Below, piece after piece: positions 19,555 to 28,883 of a stretch of 64,000 nucleotides of DNA (position 1 is the first letter of the stretch; every line of letters begins with the position of its first letter). Made by a program: the position numbers and the translations under genes. Under the pieces are notes generated by a model that did no database searches, was not told where the DNA came from, and was given only the letters and a program-made list of their open reading frames with translations. The stretch is from positions 682,001 through 746,000 of the forward strand of contig NZ_JAFVMH010000001.1 in NCBI RefSeq assembly GCF_017377735.1, given 5' to 3'. Origin of the DNA: Acetobacter garciniae. Lineage in GTDB: Bacteria; Pseudomonadota; Alphaproteobacteria; Acetobacterales; Acetobacteraceae.

Positions 19555-20406
19555 ATGAAACATTCGTTTTTTGCCTTCATGCGCAAGACCGGCACCAGCC
19601 TGCCGGGTTTTCGCCTGACGCTGGGCGCCACACTTGTCTGGGCGGGCTTTCTGGTGGCGTTCCCCCTTTGCGCCCTGCTTGCCCGGCCATGGCAGGACGG
19701 GGTCGGGGCCATGGTCGCGGCCCTGCATGACAGCCGCATGTTCGCTGCGTTGTGGACCAGTTTTTCCTCCGCCGCGATCGCTGCCGCCTGCAACGTGCCT
19801 TTCGGGCTGATGCTGGCCTGGGCGCTGGCACGCGGGCAGTTGCCCGGGCGCTGGCTGGCCGATGCGCTGATAGACCTGCCCCTGGCCCTGCCCACGGCGG
19901 TTTCGGGCATTACGCTGGCAACGCTTTACGGGCCCAATGGCTGGCTGGGGGCCCCTTTGTCCCGGCTGGGGATTACGGTGTCCTATACCCGCGCGGGTAT
20001 TGTCGTGGCGCTGATGTTTGTCGGCCTGCCTTTTGTGGTGCGCGCGGTGGAGCCGGTGCTGCGCAACCTGCCCCACGATCTGGAAGAAGCCGCCGTGCTG
20101 CTGGGTGCCAGGCCCTGGCAGGTGGTGACCCGGGTGCTCGTCCCGCCCCTTCTGCCTGCCGTGGTCACAGGGTTTGGCCTGGCCTTCGCGCGTGGCGTGG
20201 GGGAGTACGGGTCGGTTATCTTCATTGCAGGGAACCAGCCTTTCCGCAGTGAAATCGCTCCCTTGCTGATTGTGGTGCGCCTGCAGGAATTCGATTACGC
20301 CGGGGCGACGGCGGTTGCCCTTATTCTGCTGGTCATCTCCCTGCTGGTGCTGCTTCTGGTGGGGAGCATGCGCAGGAAACTTGCCCTGTGGAGCGAGCCT
20401 GCATGA
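19555..20406 (+). CDS. cysT: Sulfate ABC transporter permease CysT (CysU)
   Basis: An inner-membrane permease of the sulfate/thiosulfate importer, 283 residues with about six membrane segments. The first is TLVWAGFLVAFPLCALL. The cytoplasmic EAA loop is DLEEAAVLLGARPWQVV, and FARGVGEYGSVIFIAGN is the CysT signature. It overlaps cysW by ATGA. It sits 119 bases after cysNC. No periplasmic sulfate-binding protein gene lies beside it. Confidence 0.94.
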   Translation: MKHSFFAFMRKTGTSLPGFRLTLGATLVWAGFLVAFPLCALLARPWQDGVGAMVAALHDSRMFAALWTSFSSAAIAAACNVPFGLMLAWALARGQLPGRWLADALIDLPLALPTAVSGITLATLYGPNGWLGAPLSRLGITVSYTRAGIVVALMFVGLPFVVRAVEPVLRNLPHDLEEAAVLLGARPWQVVTRVLVPPLLPAVVTGFGLAFARGVGEYGSVIFIAGNQPFRSEIAPLLIVVRLQEFDYAGATAVALILLVISLLVLLLVGSMRRKLALWSEPA

Positions 20407-21206
20407 CCCGTTACGTTTTATGGGGTGCAAGCTGGCTGTTCATTCTGGTCGTTCTGGTCACCCCGCCCGTAATGGTGCTGAGCGAGGCCCTGCGCGACGG
20501 TATTGGCGCATCGGTCGCGACACTGGCCGATCCGGATGCGCAGGCCGCGATCTGGCTGACCTTGAAAGTCACGCTGATAACCGTGGCCGTGAATACGCTT
20601 TTCGGTATTCTGGCAGCGTGGCTTTTGGCGCGTTTCCGTTTTTTCGGGCGTCAGGCGCTGCTTGCGCTGCTTGAACTGCCGCTGAGCATGTCGCCCGTCG
20701 TATCCGGCCTGGTGTGGCTTTTGCTGTTCGGCGCGCAAGGCTGGTTCGGGCCCGCACTCGAACGCATGAATATCCATATCGCCTTTGCCGTGCCCGGTAT
20801 CGTGCTTGCGACGCTGTTCGTCACCCTGCCCTATGTGGTGCGTACGGTGCTGCCGGTCATGGAACTGCAGGGCCGCGATGCGGAAGAAGCCGCTTTCCTG
20901 GCCGGGGCCAGGTTCTGGCAGGTTCTGTGGTACGTGGCGCTGCCCGGCGTGCGCGGGGCGCTGCTATCGGGTGTCTTGCTGACAACGGCGCGCGCCCTGG
21001 GGGAATTCGGGGCGGTTTCCGTGGTGTCGGGCCATATCCCGGGTGAGACGGAGACCATGCCCCTGCATATCGAAAATCTGTATAACGGCTACCAGTCCGT
21101 GGCGGCGTTCACCATGGCGGCATTGCTTGGTGTTCTGGCCATGGCGGCGGTGCTGCTGCGTGCAGCCCCCGCATGGTTCGCGCGGTGGCGGGAGAAGACT
21201 ATATGA
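20403..21206 (+). CDS. cysW: Sulfate ABC transporter permease CysW
   Basis: The second permease of the sulfate importer, 267 residues with about six membrane segments and the EAA loop DAEEAAFLAGARFWQVLW. ARALGEFGAVSVVSGHIPGETETMPLHIE is the conserved CysW end block (two stretches quoted together as family features). The start ATG 20403 lies in the ATGA overlap with cysT, and the stop overlaps cysA the same way. Confidence 0.94.
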   Translation: MTRYVLWGASWLFILVVLVTPPVMVLSEALRDGIGASVATLADPDAQAAIWLTLKVTLITVAVNTLFGILAAWLLARFRFFGRQALLALLELPLSMSPVVSGLVWLLLFGAQGWFGPALERMNIHIAFAVPGIVLATLFVTLPYVVRTVLPVMELQGRDAEEAAFLAGARFWQVLWYVALPGVRGALLSGVLLTTARALGEFGAVSVVSGHIPGETETMPLHIENLYNGYQSVAAFTMAALLGVLAMAAVLLRAAPAWFARWREKTI

Positions 21207-22267
21207 GTGTCGAGGTCAATGCCCTGCTCCGCACCGTGCCCGGCGCGCAGGCCCCCCTGCTCGACAATGTTTCGCTGCATGTGCCCGATGGCATGTTCGT
21301 GGCCCTGGTCGGGCCTTCGGGTGCGGGCAAGACCACCCTCTTGCGCGCCATTGCGGGGCTTGACCCTTACCGCGCCGGTACGGTCAGCCTGGATGGCCAT
21401 GTCATGACGGGCGTGCAGGCCCGGGCGGGCAAGATCGGCTTTGTGTTCCAGAACTATGCGCTGTTTCCGCATATGAGTGTGGCGCGCAACATTGCCTTCG
21501 GGCTTGATGTCCTGCCCGCCGCCACGCGCCCGCCGCGTGCCCAGGTCGCGGCACGGGTGGCCGAACTTCTGGACCTGATGCAGATCCCAACCTTGGGCCA
21601 GGCCTATCCGTCGCGGCTTTCGGGTGGGCAGAGGCAGCGTGTGGCACTGGCCCGCGCCTTGGCCACGGGGCCCGGTGTCCTGCTGCTGGACGAGCCTTTT
21701 GGCGCGCTGGACCCCATTGTCAGGCGTTCCATCCGCACCTGGCTGCGCGACCTGCATGACAGGCTGGGCCTGACCACGATCCTGGTCACCCATGATCAGG
21801 AAGAAGCGCTGGAAGTCGCGGACCGGATCGTGGTCATGCAGAACGGTCGTATCGTCCAGGATGCCTCCCCCCAGGAACTGGACTGCAATCCCGCGACGGA
21901 TTTCGTCATGGAATTCCTGGGCGAGGCCGTATCCTTTCCCGGCCATGTGCAAGGCGGGATGATGTACGCCCAGGACGAGGCCATCCAGCCCTTTTCCGTG
22001 CCCGCCCATCTGGCGGATGGCCCCGCCACGGCCATGATCCGCCCTTACGAGATCGGGCTGGTGCCGCAGGCAACAGACAGCGGGCCTGCGCCTGTCCGCG
22101 CTGTGCCGCGTGGTGTGCGCGGGGGCTACAGGCATTATGCCGTGCAGGTGGGTGCGCGCAGTGTGCCGTTCTTTGTGGCGCAGGAGCGTGATGGTCTTGC
22201 GCTGGAAGGTAGGGCACTCGATATCAGCCGTGCGCGGCTGTTCCGCGATGGTCGGGCCTGTCTATGA
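21203..22267 (+). CDS. cysA: Sulfate ABC transporter ATP-binding protein
   Basis: The ATPase of the sulfate importer, 354 residues. Walker A is GPSGAGKTT, the Q-loop is FVFQNYALFPHMSV, the signature is LSGGQRQRVALARAL, Walker B is VLLLDEPFGALD, and the switch His is in LVTHDQEEALEVADR. A C-terminal TOBE-like domain (about 240-354) is of the CysA type. It is coupled to cysW by ATGA. Upstream in-frame sequence from 21173 is within cysW and rejected as the start. Confidence 0.95.
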   Translation: MSVEVNALLRTVPGAQAPLLDNVSLHVPDGMFVALVGPSGAGKTTLLRAIAGLDPYRAGTVSLDGHVMTGVQARAGKIGFVFQNYALFPHMSVARNIAFGLDVLPAATRPPRAQVAARVAELLDLMQIPTLGQAYPSRLSGGQRQRVALARALATGPGVLLLDEPFGALDPIVRRSIRTWLRDLHDRLGLTTILVTHDQEEALEVADRIVVMQNGRIVQDASPQELDCNPATDFVMEFLGEAVSFPGHVQGGMMYAQDEAIQPFSVPAHLADGPATAMIRPYEIGLVPQATDSGPAPVRAVPRGVRGGYRHYAVQVGARSVPFFVAQERDGLALEGRALDISRARLFRDGRACL

Positions 22268-22345
22268 TACGTTTCTTATTCGTGGTATGTTGCTAACATC
22301 GCGTGTTGTTTGTATTTCCCCTGCTCGGGAACGCGACGGAAAGGT

Positions 22346-22711
22346 ATGAGTGTGGATCGCAGGAACAATCGCCGGGATGCTGAAGGGCTCAGTGTCGTGA
22401 CCGCAAACCGCCTGCTCGACGGGCGGATCGTATGGCTTGAACCCAACGGCACATGGGGCCTTGCCATCAAAGGGGCGCAGACTTTCCCCAATGCCGATAT
22501 GGTCGATGTGCTTGCTCGGCAGAACGCCTGTGCGGCGCGCGACCAGGTGGTCGGTATTTACGGCGTGCAGGTGGAGCCCGGGTCATCGGGCCCCGAACCG
22601 GTGACGACGCGTGAACAGATCCGGGCGTTCGGCCCCAGCGTTCATTCAGAATTCACGCCTTCGTGGCAGCCGCCCGCGCCGGGTGCTGCCATCAGAACCG
22701 CAGACGCCTGA
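22346..22711 (+). CDS. DUF2849 family protein of the sulfite reductase locus
   Basis: A small cytosolic protein of 121 residues. It matches DUF2849: an N-terminal VTANRLLDGRIVWLEPNGTW strand pair, and AGxAxxFxxA-like spacing replaced by QTFPNADMVDVLARQNACA. This family is repeatedly found directly before a CysI-type sulfite reductase in alphaproteobacteria; the biochemical role is unknown. ATG 22346 follows GGAAAGG. The last quarter is Pro/Ala-rich. It lies 26 bases before cysI. Confidence 0.82.
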   Translation: MSVDRRNNRRDAEGLSVVTANRLLDGRIVWLEPNGTWGLAIKGAQTFPNADMVDVLARQNACAARDQVVGIYGVQVEPGSSGPEPVTTREQIRAFGPSVHSEFTPSWQPPAPGAAIRTADA

Positions 22712-22737
22712 ACCCGTCAGGCAGGACAGACAGAACA

Positions 22738-24444
22738 ATGCCCCATTCCCCCCAGCCTGCTCTTTCGGTCGGGCGCTACACCTATGACACGGTTGACCAC
22801 ACATTCCTGAAACAGCGGGTCGAGCAGTTCCGCGACCAGGTGCGCCGCCGCCTGTCCGGCGAATTGAGCGAGGATGAATTCAAGCCCCTGCGGCTGATGA
22901 ACGGGCTGTACCTGCAACTGCACGCCTATATGCTGCGCATTGCCGTACCCTATGGGGTTATCAGCGCACCGCAGATGCGCACGCTCGCCCATATTGCCCG
23001 CACCTATGACCGTGATTATGGGCATTTCACTACGCGGCAGAACATCCAGTTCAACTGGATCAGGCTGGAAGATACCCCCGCCATTCTGGATATTCTGGCT
23101 GATGCGGAAATGCACGCCATCCAGACCAGCGGCAACTGCATTCGCAACGTGACCTCCGACCAGTTTGCCGGAGCCGCGCGGGACGAGGTGCTGGACCCGC
23201 GCGTGCATGCCGAAATCCTGCGCCAGTGGTCCACCCTGCACCCGGAATTTACGTTCCTGCCGCGCAAGTTCAAGATCGCCATTTCCGGCAGCGAACAGGA
23301 CCGCGTGGCCGCGCGTTTTCACGATATCGGGCTTCTGGCGCGCATGGGAGAGAACGGCCGCGCAGTGTTCGAGGTCTTTGTCGGCGGCGGCCTGGGACGG
23401 ACGCCGGTTATCGGCGTCAGCCTGCGCAAGGATCTGCCCGAGGAAGACCTGATCGCCTATCTCGAAGCCATCCTGCGGGTTTATAACGAATACGGCCGGC
23501 GCGATAACATCTACAAGGCGCGGATCAAGATTTTGGTGCAGGCTTTGGGGCGCGATGCGTTCCTCGACAAGGTGAATGCGGAATTCGCCGCCATGGACCG
23601 CAGCCGCTATCACCTGCCGCCCGAACTGGTCGAGGCCATACGCGCACGTTTCGGCGCCCCGGCGTTTGAGACCATATCCCCCGATACGGTCGAAAGCGTG
23701 GCCGGGGATATTGCCCGCCACCAGATGGCAGATGCGGATTTCGCGGCCTGGATCAGTGCGAACACGCATCCGCACAAAATGCCGGGCTATTGCAGCGTGA
23801 CCGTGTCGTGCAAGCCTTCGGGCGGCATTCCGGGCGATGTGACATCCGAACAGATGGACCTGCTGGCCGATCTGGCCGATCGCTACAGTTTTGGCGAACT
23901 GCGCGTGACCCATATCCAGAATGTGGTGCTGGCCCATGTGCGCGAGGCCGACCTGTTCGAACTGTGGCAGTCCCTTTCCGATGCCGGGCTGGGTACAGCC
24001 AATATCGGCATGGTGACCGATATCATCGCCTGCCCGGGGCTGGATTACTGCTCGCTGGCCAATGCCCGTTCCATTCCCATTGCCCAGAAGCTCAGCGCAC
24101 GGTTCGCCAGCATTGCCCTGCAACGCGAAATCGGCTCCCTGCGGCTCAATATCTCGGGCTGCATCAATGCCTGCGGGCACCACCATGCGGGCCATATCGG
24201 CATTCTCGGCGTGGACAAGCGCGGCGAGGAAGCCTTCCAGATCACGCTGGGCGGCAATGCGGGGGAAGATGCCTCGATCGGGCAGATCCTGGGTGCGGCC
24301 ATGTCCGAGGATGAAACGGTTGACGCGATCGCCCGTATTATCGAGACCTATCTGGCCCGGCGCACCCCGGGGGAACGCTTCATAGAGACCTGCCGCCGTC
24401 TGGGTACGGCGCCATTTAAGGACGCCGCTTATGCCCCTGTTTGA
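22738..24444 (+). CDS. cysI: Sulfite reductase hemoprotein (siroheme/4Fe-4S)
   Basis: Reduces sulfite to sulfide with six electrons at a siroheme-4Fe-4S centre. It has 568 residues; two nitrite/sulfite-reductase half domains repeat along the chain. Cluster cysteines are in CPGLDYC and, further on, GCINACGHHH (CX5C ... CX3C). The first half carries GHFTTRQNIQFNW and TSGNCIRNVTSD, a pattern typical of this group. No CysJ flavoprotein is in the cluster, so electrons probably come from ferredoxin or another donor. It overlaps the DUF934 gene by 14 bases. Confidence 0.94.
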   Translation: MPHSPQPALSVGRYTYDTVDHTFLKQRVEQFRDQVRRRLSGELSEDEFKPLRLMNGLYLQLHAYMLRIAVPYGVISAPQMRTLAHIARTYDRDYGHFTTRQNIQFNWIRLEDTPAILDILADAEMHAIQTSGNCIRNVTSDQFAGAARDEVLDPRVHAEILRQWSTLHPEFTFLPRKFKIAISGSEQDRVAARFHDIGLLARMGENGRAVFEVFVGGGLGRTPVIGVSLRKDLPEEDLIAYLEAILRVYNEYGRRDNIYKARIKILVQALGRDAFLDKVNAEFAAMDRSRYHLPPELVEAIRARFGAPAFETISPDTVESVAGDIARHQMADADFAAWISANTHPHKMPGYCSVTVSCKPSGGIPGDVTSEQMDLLADLADRYSFGELRVTHIQNVVLAHVREADLFELWQSLSDAGLGTANIGMVTDIIACPGLDYCSLANARSIPIAQKLSARFASIALQREIGSLRLNISGCINACGHHHAGHIGILGVDKRGEEAFQITLGGNAGEDASIGQILGAAMSEDETVDAIARIIETYLARRTPGERFIETCRRLGTAPFKDAAYAPV

Positions 24445-24922
24445 GAAAGGCCGCATTATCGAGGATAGCTGGCAGGTCGCACAGGACGAGCAGCCCTTGC
24501 CCGACGGCGACGTGCTGGTACCGCTGTCCCGCCTGGCGGAAGGGCTGGGGCGTAACGATGGCGGGCGCCTTGGCGTGGTCCTGTCCGTGGGCGATCGGGT
24601 CGAGGACCTGGCCACCGCCCTGCCCCGGCTCGATCTTGTCTGCCTGACCTTTCCCATTTTCCGCGATGGCAGGCCGTTCACCCAGGCGCGGGCATTGCGT
24701 GAACACCTGCATTACAAGGGGGTCGTGCGGGTGGATGGGCATTTCCTGCCCGACCAGTACGAATTCCTGCTGCGCTGTGGCGCCGACCAGGTCGTCATTC
24801 CCGAAGGGAGCGATCCCGCCGTGTGGCAGGACGCGCATACACGCTTCACCATTGCCTATCAGCCCTCGCTCCTGGACGAGCGGCCACAGGGGCTGGGTTT
24901 TCGGAGATGGCTGTCCGCCTGA
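24431..24922 (+). CDS. DUF934 family protein of the sulfite reductase locus
   Basis: A protein of 163 residues of the DUF934 family, which follows CysI in many alpha- and gammaproteobacteria and has been described only as probably involved in sulfite reduction. Conserved-looking blocks are LVCLTFPIFRDGRPFTQAR and HFLPDQYEFLLRCGAD, ending in a short GFRRWLSA. It overlaps cysI by 14 bases, which implies coupled translation and a role tied to that enzyme. It could be an electron-transfer or assembly partner; the sequence shows no cofactor motif. Confidence 0.85.
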   Translation: MPLFEKGRIIEDSWQVAQDEQPLPDGDVLVPLSRLAEGLGRNDGGRLGVVLSVGDRVEDLATALPRLDLVCLTFPIFRDGRPFTQARALREHLHYKGVVRVDGHFLPDQYEFLLRCGADQVVIPEGSDPAVWQDAHTRFTIAYQPSLLDERPQGLGFRRWLSA

Positions 24923-24934
24923 CGGGTGAGCCCC

Positions 24935-26953
24935 ATGCGTGACGTGTCCGCTCTTGTGCGCTCCGGGCTGCGGTCCTGCGCACTGGGGGTTCTGCGTGGC
25001 TATCTGGGCTTCGCGCTTAGGACCACGCGCTGGACCTTCCTGATCGATCCTGACGCCCTGCCTTACGTGAAAAGGGAGGACGGGCGGACCGCCATTATCG
25101 CACTATGGCACGAGGTGCTGCCCCTGACCTCCGTTCTGTGGTGGTGGGCGGAACCGCAGAACCCCGAACTCAGGCTGCGGGTGCTGATAAGCCGGAACGC
25201 CGATGGGCGGCTGATCGCCGATCTGATCGCACCGTGGCGGATTTCCTCCATTGCCGGGTCTTCCGATACCAGGGGCAAGAACAAGGGCGGTGCCGCCGCG
25301 CTGCGCCAGATGCGCGCAAGCCTGCAACGGGGCGACCATATGGTCATCACCCCGGACGGCCCGCGCGGCCCCCGCCGCAAGGCGCAGCAAGGGGTGCTGG
25401 CCCTTGCGCGGCTGGCGGGCAAGCCGGTCATTCCCATTGGGGCGGCCAGCGTTTGCCTGCGTACCAGGTCGTGGGACAGGATGGTGGTGCCCCTGCCCTT
25501 CGGGCGTGGGGTGCTGATATGCGGGGCGCCCCTGTTTTTTGGGCACGGCAAGCAGGATACCCGCAGCACCGCCGGGCAGATACACGAACTTGAAGACGCG
25601 CTGGAACAGGTCATGGCGATTTGCGCCCGGCCGGATGCACCGCAAACCCGGGCCTTAACCCAGGGATTCATGCGGGAGACCTGTTTCGTCAAACCGCTTG
25701 ACGTGCGCCCGTCGGGTCTGTGGCACGGTATGGCGACAGTTCTGGCGCCTGTGTTGCCGTTTTTTCTGCGCTGGCGGCAGACACGCGGCAAGGAACGGGC
25801 AGAGCGGGTGCGTGAGAAAATGGGTTTCCCCTCGCTGGCTCGGCCGCACGGGGATGTCGCGTGGTTTCACGCCGCCAGCGTGGGCGAACTGGTCACCATT
25901 CTCCCGCTTGTCCATGCCTGCCTGAACAGGGCGCCGGACCTGGCTGTCCTGGTTACGACCGGCACGGTCACGGCTGCCGCCATGCTGGAGCAGCGCCTGC
26001 GCCATCCGCGCGTGGCCCATCAGTTCATGCCGCTGGACGTGCCCCGCTGGGGGCGGCGTTTTCTCGCACATTGGAAACCCCAGGTCGTCGTGTTCGCAGA
26101 AAGCGAGTTGTGGCCCAACATGCTCGGCCTATGCCACGCAGGTCTGATTCCGGTGGTGCTGGTCAATGGCCGCGTATCCGACCGCACGTTCGCGCAGTGG
26201 CGGCGCATGCCCAAGGTGGCCCGCAGGATGCTCGAACGCTTTGCCTGGGTCTGTGCCCGGTCCGGGCAGGACGGTGAACGCCTGCGCGTGCTGGGGGCGA
26301 AAAAGCAGCTTCCCTGCGGGGATCTGAAAGCCGCCGCCTATCCCCTGCCGGTGGACGATGCGCAATTGCAGCGCGTGCGCGGCGTAATTGGCGCGCGGCC
26401 CGTCTTTCTGGCGGCATCCACCCACGCAGGGGAAGAAGAACAGATTATCCGTGCTGCCGAACTGGCCCGGCGCGACAGCCCTGACCTGCTGACGATCATC
26501 GTCCCCCGCCACCCCGAACGCGGGGCAGTGGTCGCGGCAATGGCGGGGCAGGCTCCACGCCGTGCATTGGGCCAGGTGCCGGGGCCCGGGGATGCGGTAT
26601 GGGTCTGCGATACGCTGGGCGAGTTGGGGCTGTTCTTCCGTCTCGCCCCTTGCGTTTTCATCGGCAACAGCCTGCCCGGCTGCAAGGGGGGCGGGCATAA
26701 CCCGTACGAGCCCGCGCGCCTGCATTGCGCAATCGCCACCGGCCCGCTGACAGGGAATTTTGAAGAAGCCTTTGCCCGGCTGGCTCCCGGCCTATGCGTG
26801 GTGGACGGGGCGCAGGCCCTGGCGGACTGGCTGCGGAGCGTATTGACGCAGCCTGCCGAATGCGAGCGCCTGGCCGATACTGCCTACGCGCTTGCCACGG
26901 CGGACCAGGATTTGCCCGACCGGCTGGCCGAGCAGATTCTCGCATTATGTTAA
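24935..26953 (+). CDS. waaA: Fusion protein: DUF374 acyltransferase-like domain + Kdo transferase WaaA
   Basis: One 672-residue chain carries two proteins that are separate in many bacteria. Residues about 1-235 are a DUF374 lysophospholipid-acyltransferase-like domain (IIALWHEVLPLT, GSSDTRGKNKGGAAAL, VITPDGPRGPRR). Residues about 250-672 are 3-deoxy-manno-octulosonate transferase, which adds Kdo to lipid A precursor at the inner membrane: HAASVGELVTILP with its Glu base, AESELWPNML, VNGRVSD, and KGGGHNPYEPARL. The frame is continuous with no sign of a frameshift. ATG 24935 follows GGGTGAG; a GTG at 24926 is possible. It overlaps lpxK by 7 bases. Confidence 0.92.
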   Translation: MRDVSALVRSGLRSCALGVLRGYLGFALRTTRWTFLIDPDALPYVKREDGRTAIIALWHEVLPLTSVLWWWAEPQNPELRLRVLISRNADGRLIADLIAPWRISSIAGSSDTRGKNKGGAAALRQMRASLQRGDHMVITPDGPRGPRRKAQQGVLALARLAGKPVIPIGAASVCLRTRSWDRMVVPLPFGRGVLICGAPLFFGHGKQDTRSTAGQIHELEDALEQVMAICARPDAPQTRALTQGFMRETCFVKPLDVRPSGLWHGMATVLAPVLPFFLRWRQTRGKERAERVREKMGFPSLARPHGDVAWFHAASVGELVTILPLVHACLNRAPDLAVLVTTGTVTAAAMLEQRLRHPRVAHQFMPLDVPRWGRRFLAHWKPQVVVFAESELWPNMLGLCHAGLIPVVLVNGRVSDRTFAQWRRMPKVARRMLERFAWVCARSGQDGERLRVLGAKKQLPCGDLKAAAYPLPVDDAQLQRVRGVIGARPVFLAASTHAGEEEQIIRAAELARRDSPDLLTIIVPRHPERGAVVAAMAGQAPRRALGQVPGPGDAVWVCDTLGELGLFFRLAPCVFIGNSLPGCKGGGHNPYEPARLHCAIATGPLTGNFEEAFARLAPGLCVVDGAQALADWLRSVLTQPAECERLADTAYALATADQDLPDRLAEQILALC

Positions 26954-27975
26954 AACGTCGTCCCCCCGCGTTCTGGTCCGACCCTAAGGCACGGTTATGG
27001 CCGTGGCTGCTTTCCCCGTTTGAGGGGGTGGTGGCGTACCTCGCCCGCCATCGCCAGCGGCGGCAAGGGTGGAGCGTCCCCGTGCCGGTGCTGTGCTGCG
27101 GCAATCTGACCACGGGTGGCACGGGCAAGACCACGGTCATCATGGATCTTGCAACACGGCTGATCCGCCAGGGTAAGCACCCCCATGTGCTGACACGCGG
27201 CTATGGCGGGCGGGCCGCCCCCGGCACCCGGGTCGATCCCGCACGCCATACCGCGCGCGACGTGGGGGATGAACCTGTCCTGCTGGCCGGCATCTGTCCT
27301 GTATGGGTGGGGGCTGATCGCGTGCAGACCGCGCGGGCCGCGGTGGCGGCGGGGGCGGATTGCCTGCTGATGGATGACGGTTTTCAAAACCCCGGGCTGA
27401 ACAAGACATTTTCCCTGCTGGTGGTCGATGGATCGGTGGGGCTTGCGAACGGCCATGTCCTGCCCGCAGGCCCCCTGCGCGAACGCCCGGCAGAAGCATT
27501 TGCCCGCGCCAGTGCCGTGCTGGTGATCGGGCCGGATCGAACGGGGGTCTGCGCCGGGCTTGCGGAATACGGCCTTCCGGTTTTCAGGGCCGGGCTGGTG
27601 CAGTCAGCCGATGTCGCGGCCCTGCACGGCCGGGCCTGTGTCGCCTTTGCCGGCCTGGGCAGGCCCGAAAAATTTTTTGAAGGAGTACGGGCCGCAGGCA
27701 TTCGTCTTGCGCGCGCACTCGCCTATCCCGATCATTATTTTTATAAGAGCCGGGATATGCGCCATCTCTCGAACATCGCCCGGGCAGAGCAAGCCTGCCT
27801 GGTCACCACCCCCAAGGACGCGGTGCGCCTGCCGCCCGCCTTCAGGTGTCATGTCGTGGAAATTGGCGTCGATCTGGTGTGGGAACATCCGGCCGACGCG
27901 GAATGGATCATCTCCACACTGTTCGAACGTTTCACCGCACATGCTCCCGCGACCATGGCGGCCAAAAGTCCATGA
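26947..27975 (+). CDS. lpxK: Tetraacyldisaccharide 4'-kinase
   Basis: Phosphorylates the lipid A disaccharide precursor at the inner membrane. It has 342 residues with an N-terminal helix (RLWPWLLSPFEGVVAYLA), Walker A in GNLTTGGTGKTT, LTRGYGGR, DVGDEPVLLA, LLMDDGFQNP and LPAGPLRE, all LpxK blocks. The start ATG 26947 overlaps waaA; longer in-frame sequence is waaA shadow. It is coupled by ATGA to the next acyltransferase gene, so waaA-lpxK-lpxL is one lipid A operon. Confidence 0.95.
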   Translation: MLKRRPPAFWSDPKARLWPWLLSPFEGVVAYLARHRQRRQGWSVPVPVLCCGNLTTGGTGKTTVIMDLATRLIRQGKHPHVLTRGYGGRAAPGTRVDPARHTARDVGDEPVLLAGICPVWVGADRVQTARAAVAAGADCLLMDDGFQNPGLNKTFSLLVVDGSVGLANGHVLPAGPLRERPAEAFARASAVLVIGPDRTGVCAGLAEYGLPVFRAGLVQSADVAALHGRACVAFAGLGRPEKFFEGVRAAGIRLARALAYPDHYFYKSRDMRHLSNIARAEQACLVTTPKDAVRLPPAFRCHVVEIGVDLVWEHPADAEWIISTLFERFTAHAPATMAAKSP

Positions 27976-28883
27976 ACGGCACGTTGCGCCAAGTCGCGCA
28001 GAGAATGGAGGCGGCACTGGCCTGGCTGCTGCTCCGCCTTCTGGGCAGCCTGCGGCCGGATCATGCATCGTCCCTGGCGGGGTGGGTCTGTCGCATGGTC
28101 GGGCCGCTCCTGCCCGTATCGCGCGTGGCCATCCGTAACCTGACGCTGGCCATGCCCGAACTGGACGCGGCCGCGCGGCAGCGGATCATGCGCGGGGTGT
28201 GGGAAAATCTTGGCCGCACCATTGGCGAATTGCCCCATATTGCCAGCCTGCGCGAAAATACGCCCTCGGGCCCGGGGTTCGAGGTGGTGGGGGCCGAATA
28301 CCTGCACGCCCAGGCCGAACGCGGCGGTTCCGTGCTGTTCATGTCCGGCCATATCGGAAACTGGGAAATGCTGCCCCCTGCCGTCGCGCGGCATGGCGTG
28401 CCTTTTGCATCCTTCTACCGGGCGGCGGCCAACCCGCTGATCGACACCATGATCCGCTCCCTGCGCGATCGGGCCATGGGGGATGAGCCAATGCCCCTGT
28501 TCGCCAAGGGAGCACGCGGCGCGCGCGAAGCCCTGGCCTATGTCGCGCGGGGTGGGCGGCTGGGCATGCTGGTGGACCAGAAGATGAATGACGGGATCGA
28601 GGCGTCGTTCTTCGGCATGCCCGCCATGACGGCCCCTGCCCTTGCCGCCATGGCGCTGCGCTACCGCTGCCCTGTTATTCCGGGCTATGTGGTGCGGCTT
28701 GGGCCCGCGCGGCTGCGGGTCGTGGTGGAACCCCCGCTCAGCCTGCCCGATACGGGCGACCGCCAGCAGGATACGCAGGCCCTCGTGCAGATGGTCAATG
28801 ACCGGCTGGAAGGCTGGATCAGGCAGTATCCGCAAAGCTGGCTGTGGCTGCACCGCCGCTGGCCAAAAGAGTTTTATCGCTGA
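27972..28883 (+). CDS. Lipid A biosynthesis acyltransferase (LpxL/HtrB family)
   Basis: A membrane-associated late acyltransferase, 303 residues. The catalytic HxxxxE-type motif is in MSGHIGNWEMLPP. LGMLVDQKMNDGIEASFFG and TAPALAAMALRYRCPVIPGY are family blocks, ending SWLWLHRRWPKEFY. The N-terminal hydrophobic segment is ALAWLLLRLLGSL. Position after lpxK supports a role in adding a secondary acyl chain to lipid A. Which chain or donor (LpxL or LpxM type) cannot be read from sequence. Confidence 0.92.
   Translation: MNGTLRQVAQRMEAALAWLLLRLLGSLRPDHASSLAGWVCRMVGPLLPVSRVAIRNLTLAMPELDAAARQRIMRGVWENLGRTIGELPHIASLRENTPSGPGFEVVGAEYLHAQAERGGSVLFMSGHIGNWEMLPPAVARHGVPFASFYRAAANPLIDTMIRSLRDRAMGDEPMPLFAKGARGAREALAYVARGGRLGMLVDQKMNDGIEASFFGMPAMTAPALAAMALRYRCPVIPGYVVRLGPARLRVVVEPPLSLPDTGDRQQDTQALVQMVNDRLEGWIRQYPQSWLWLHRRWPKEFYR

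Noticed and set aside
22717-24681. A 654-codon minus-strand open frame opposite cysI
   Set aside because: The plus strand encodes an intact sulfite reductase with all cluster cysteines; the antisense frame is a GC-driven artefact.
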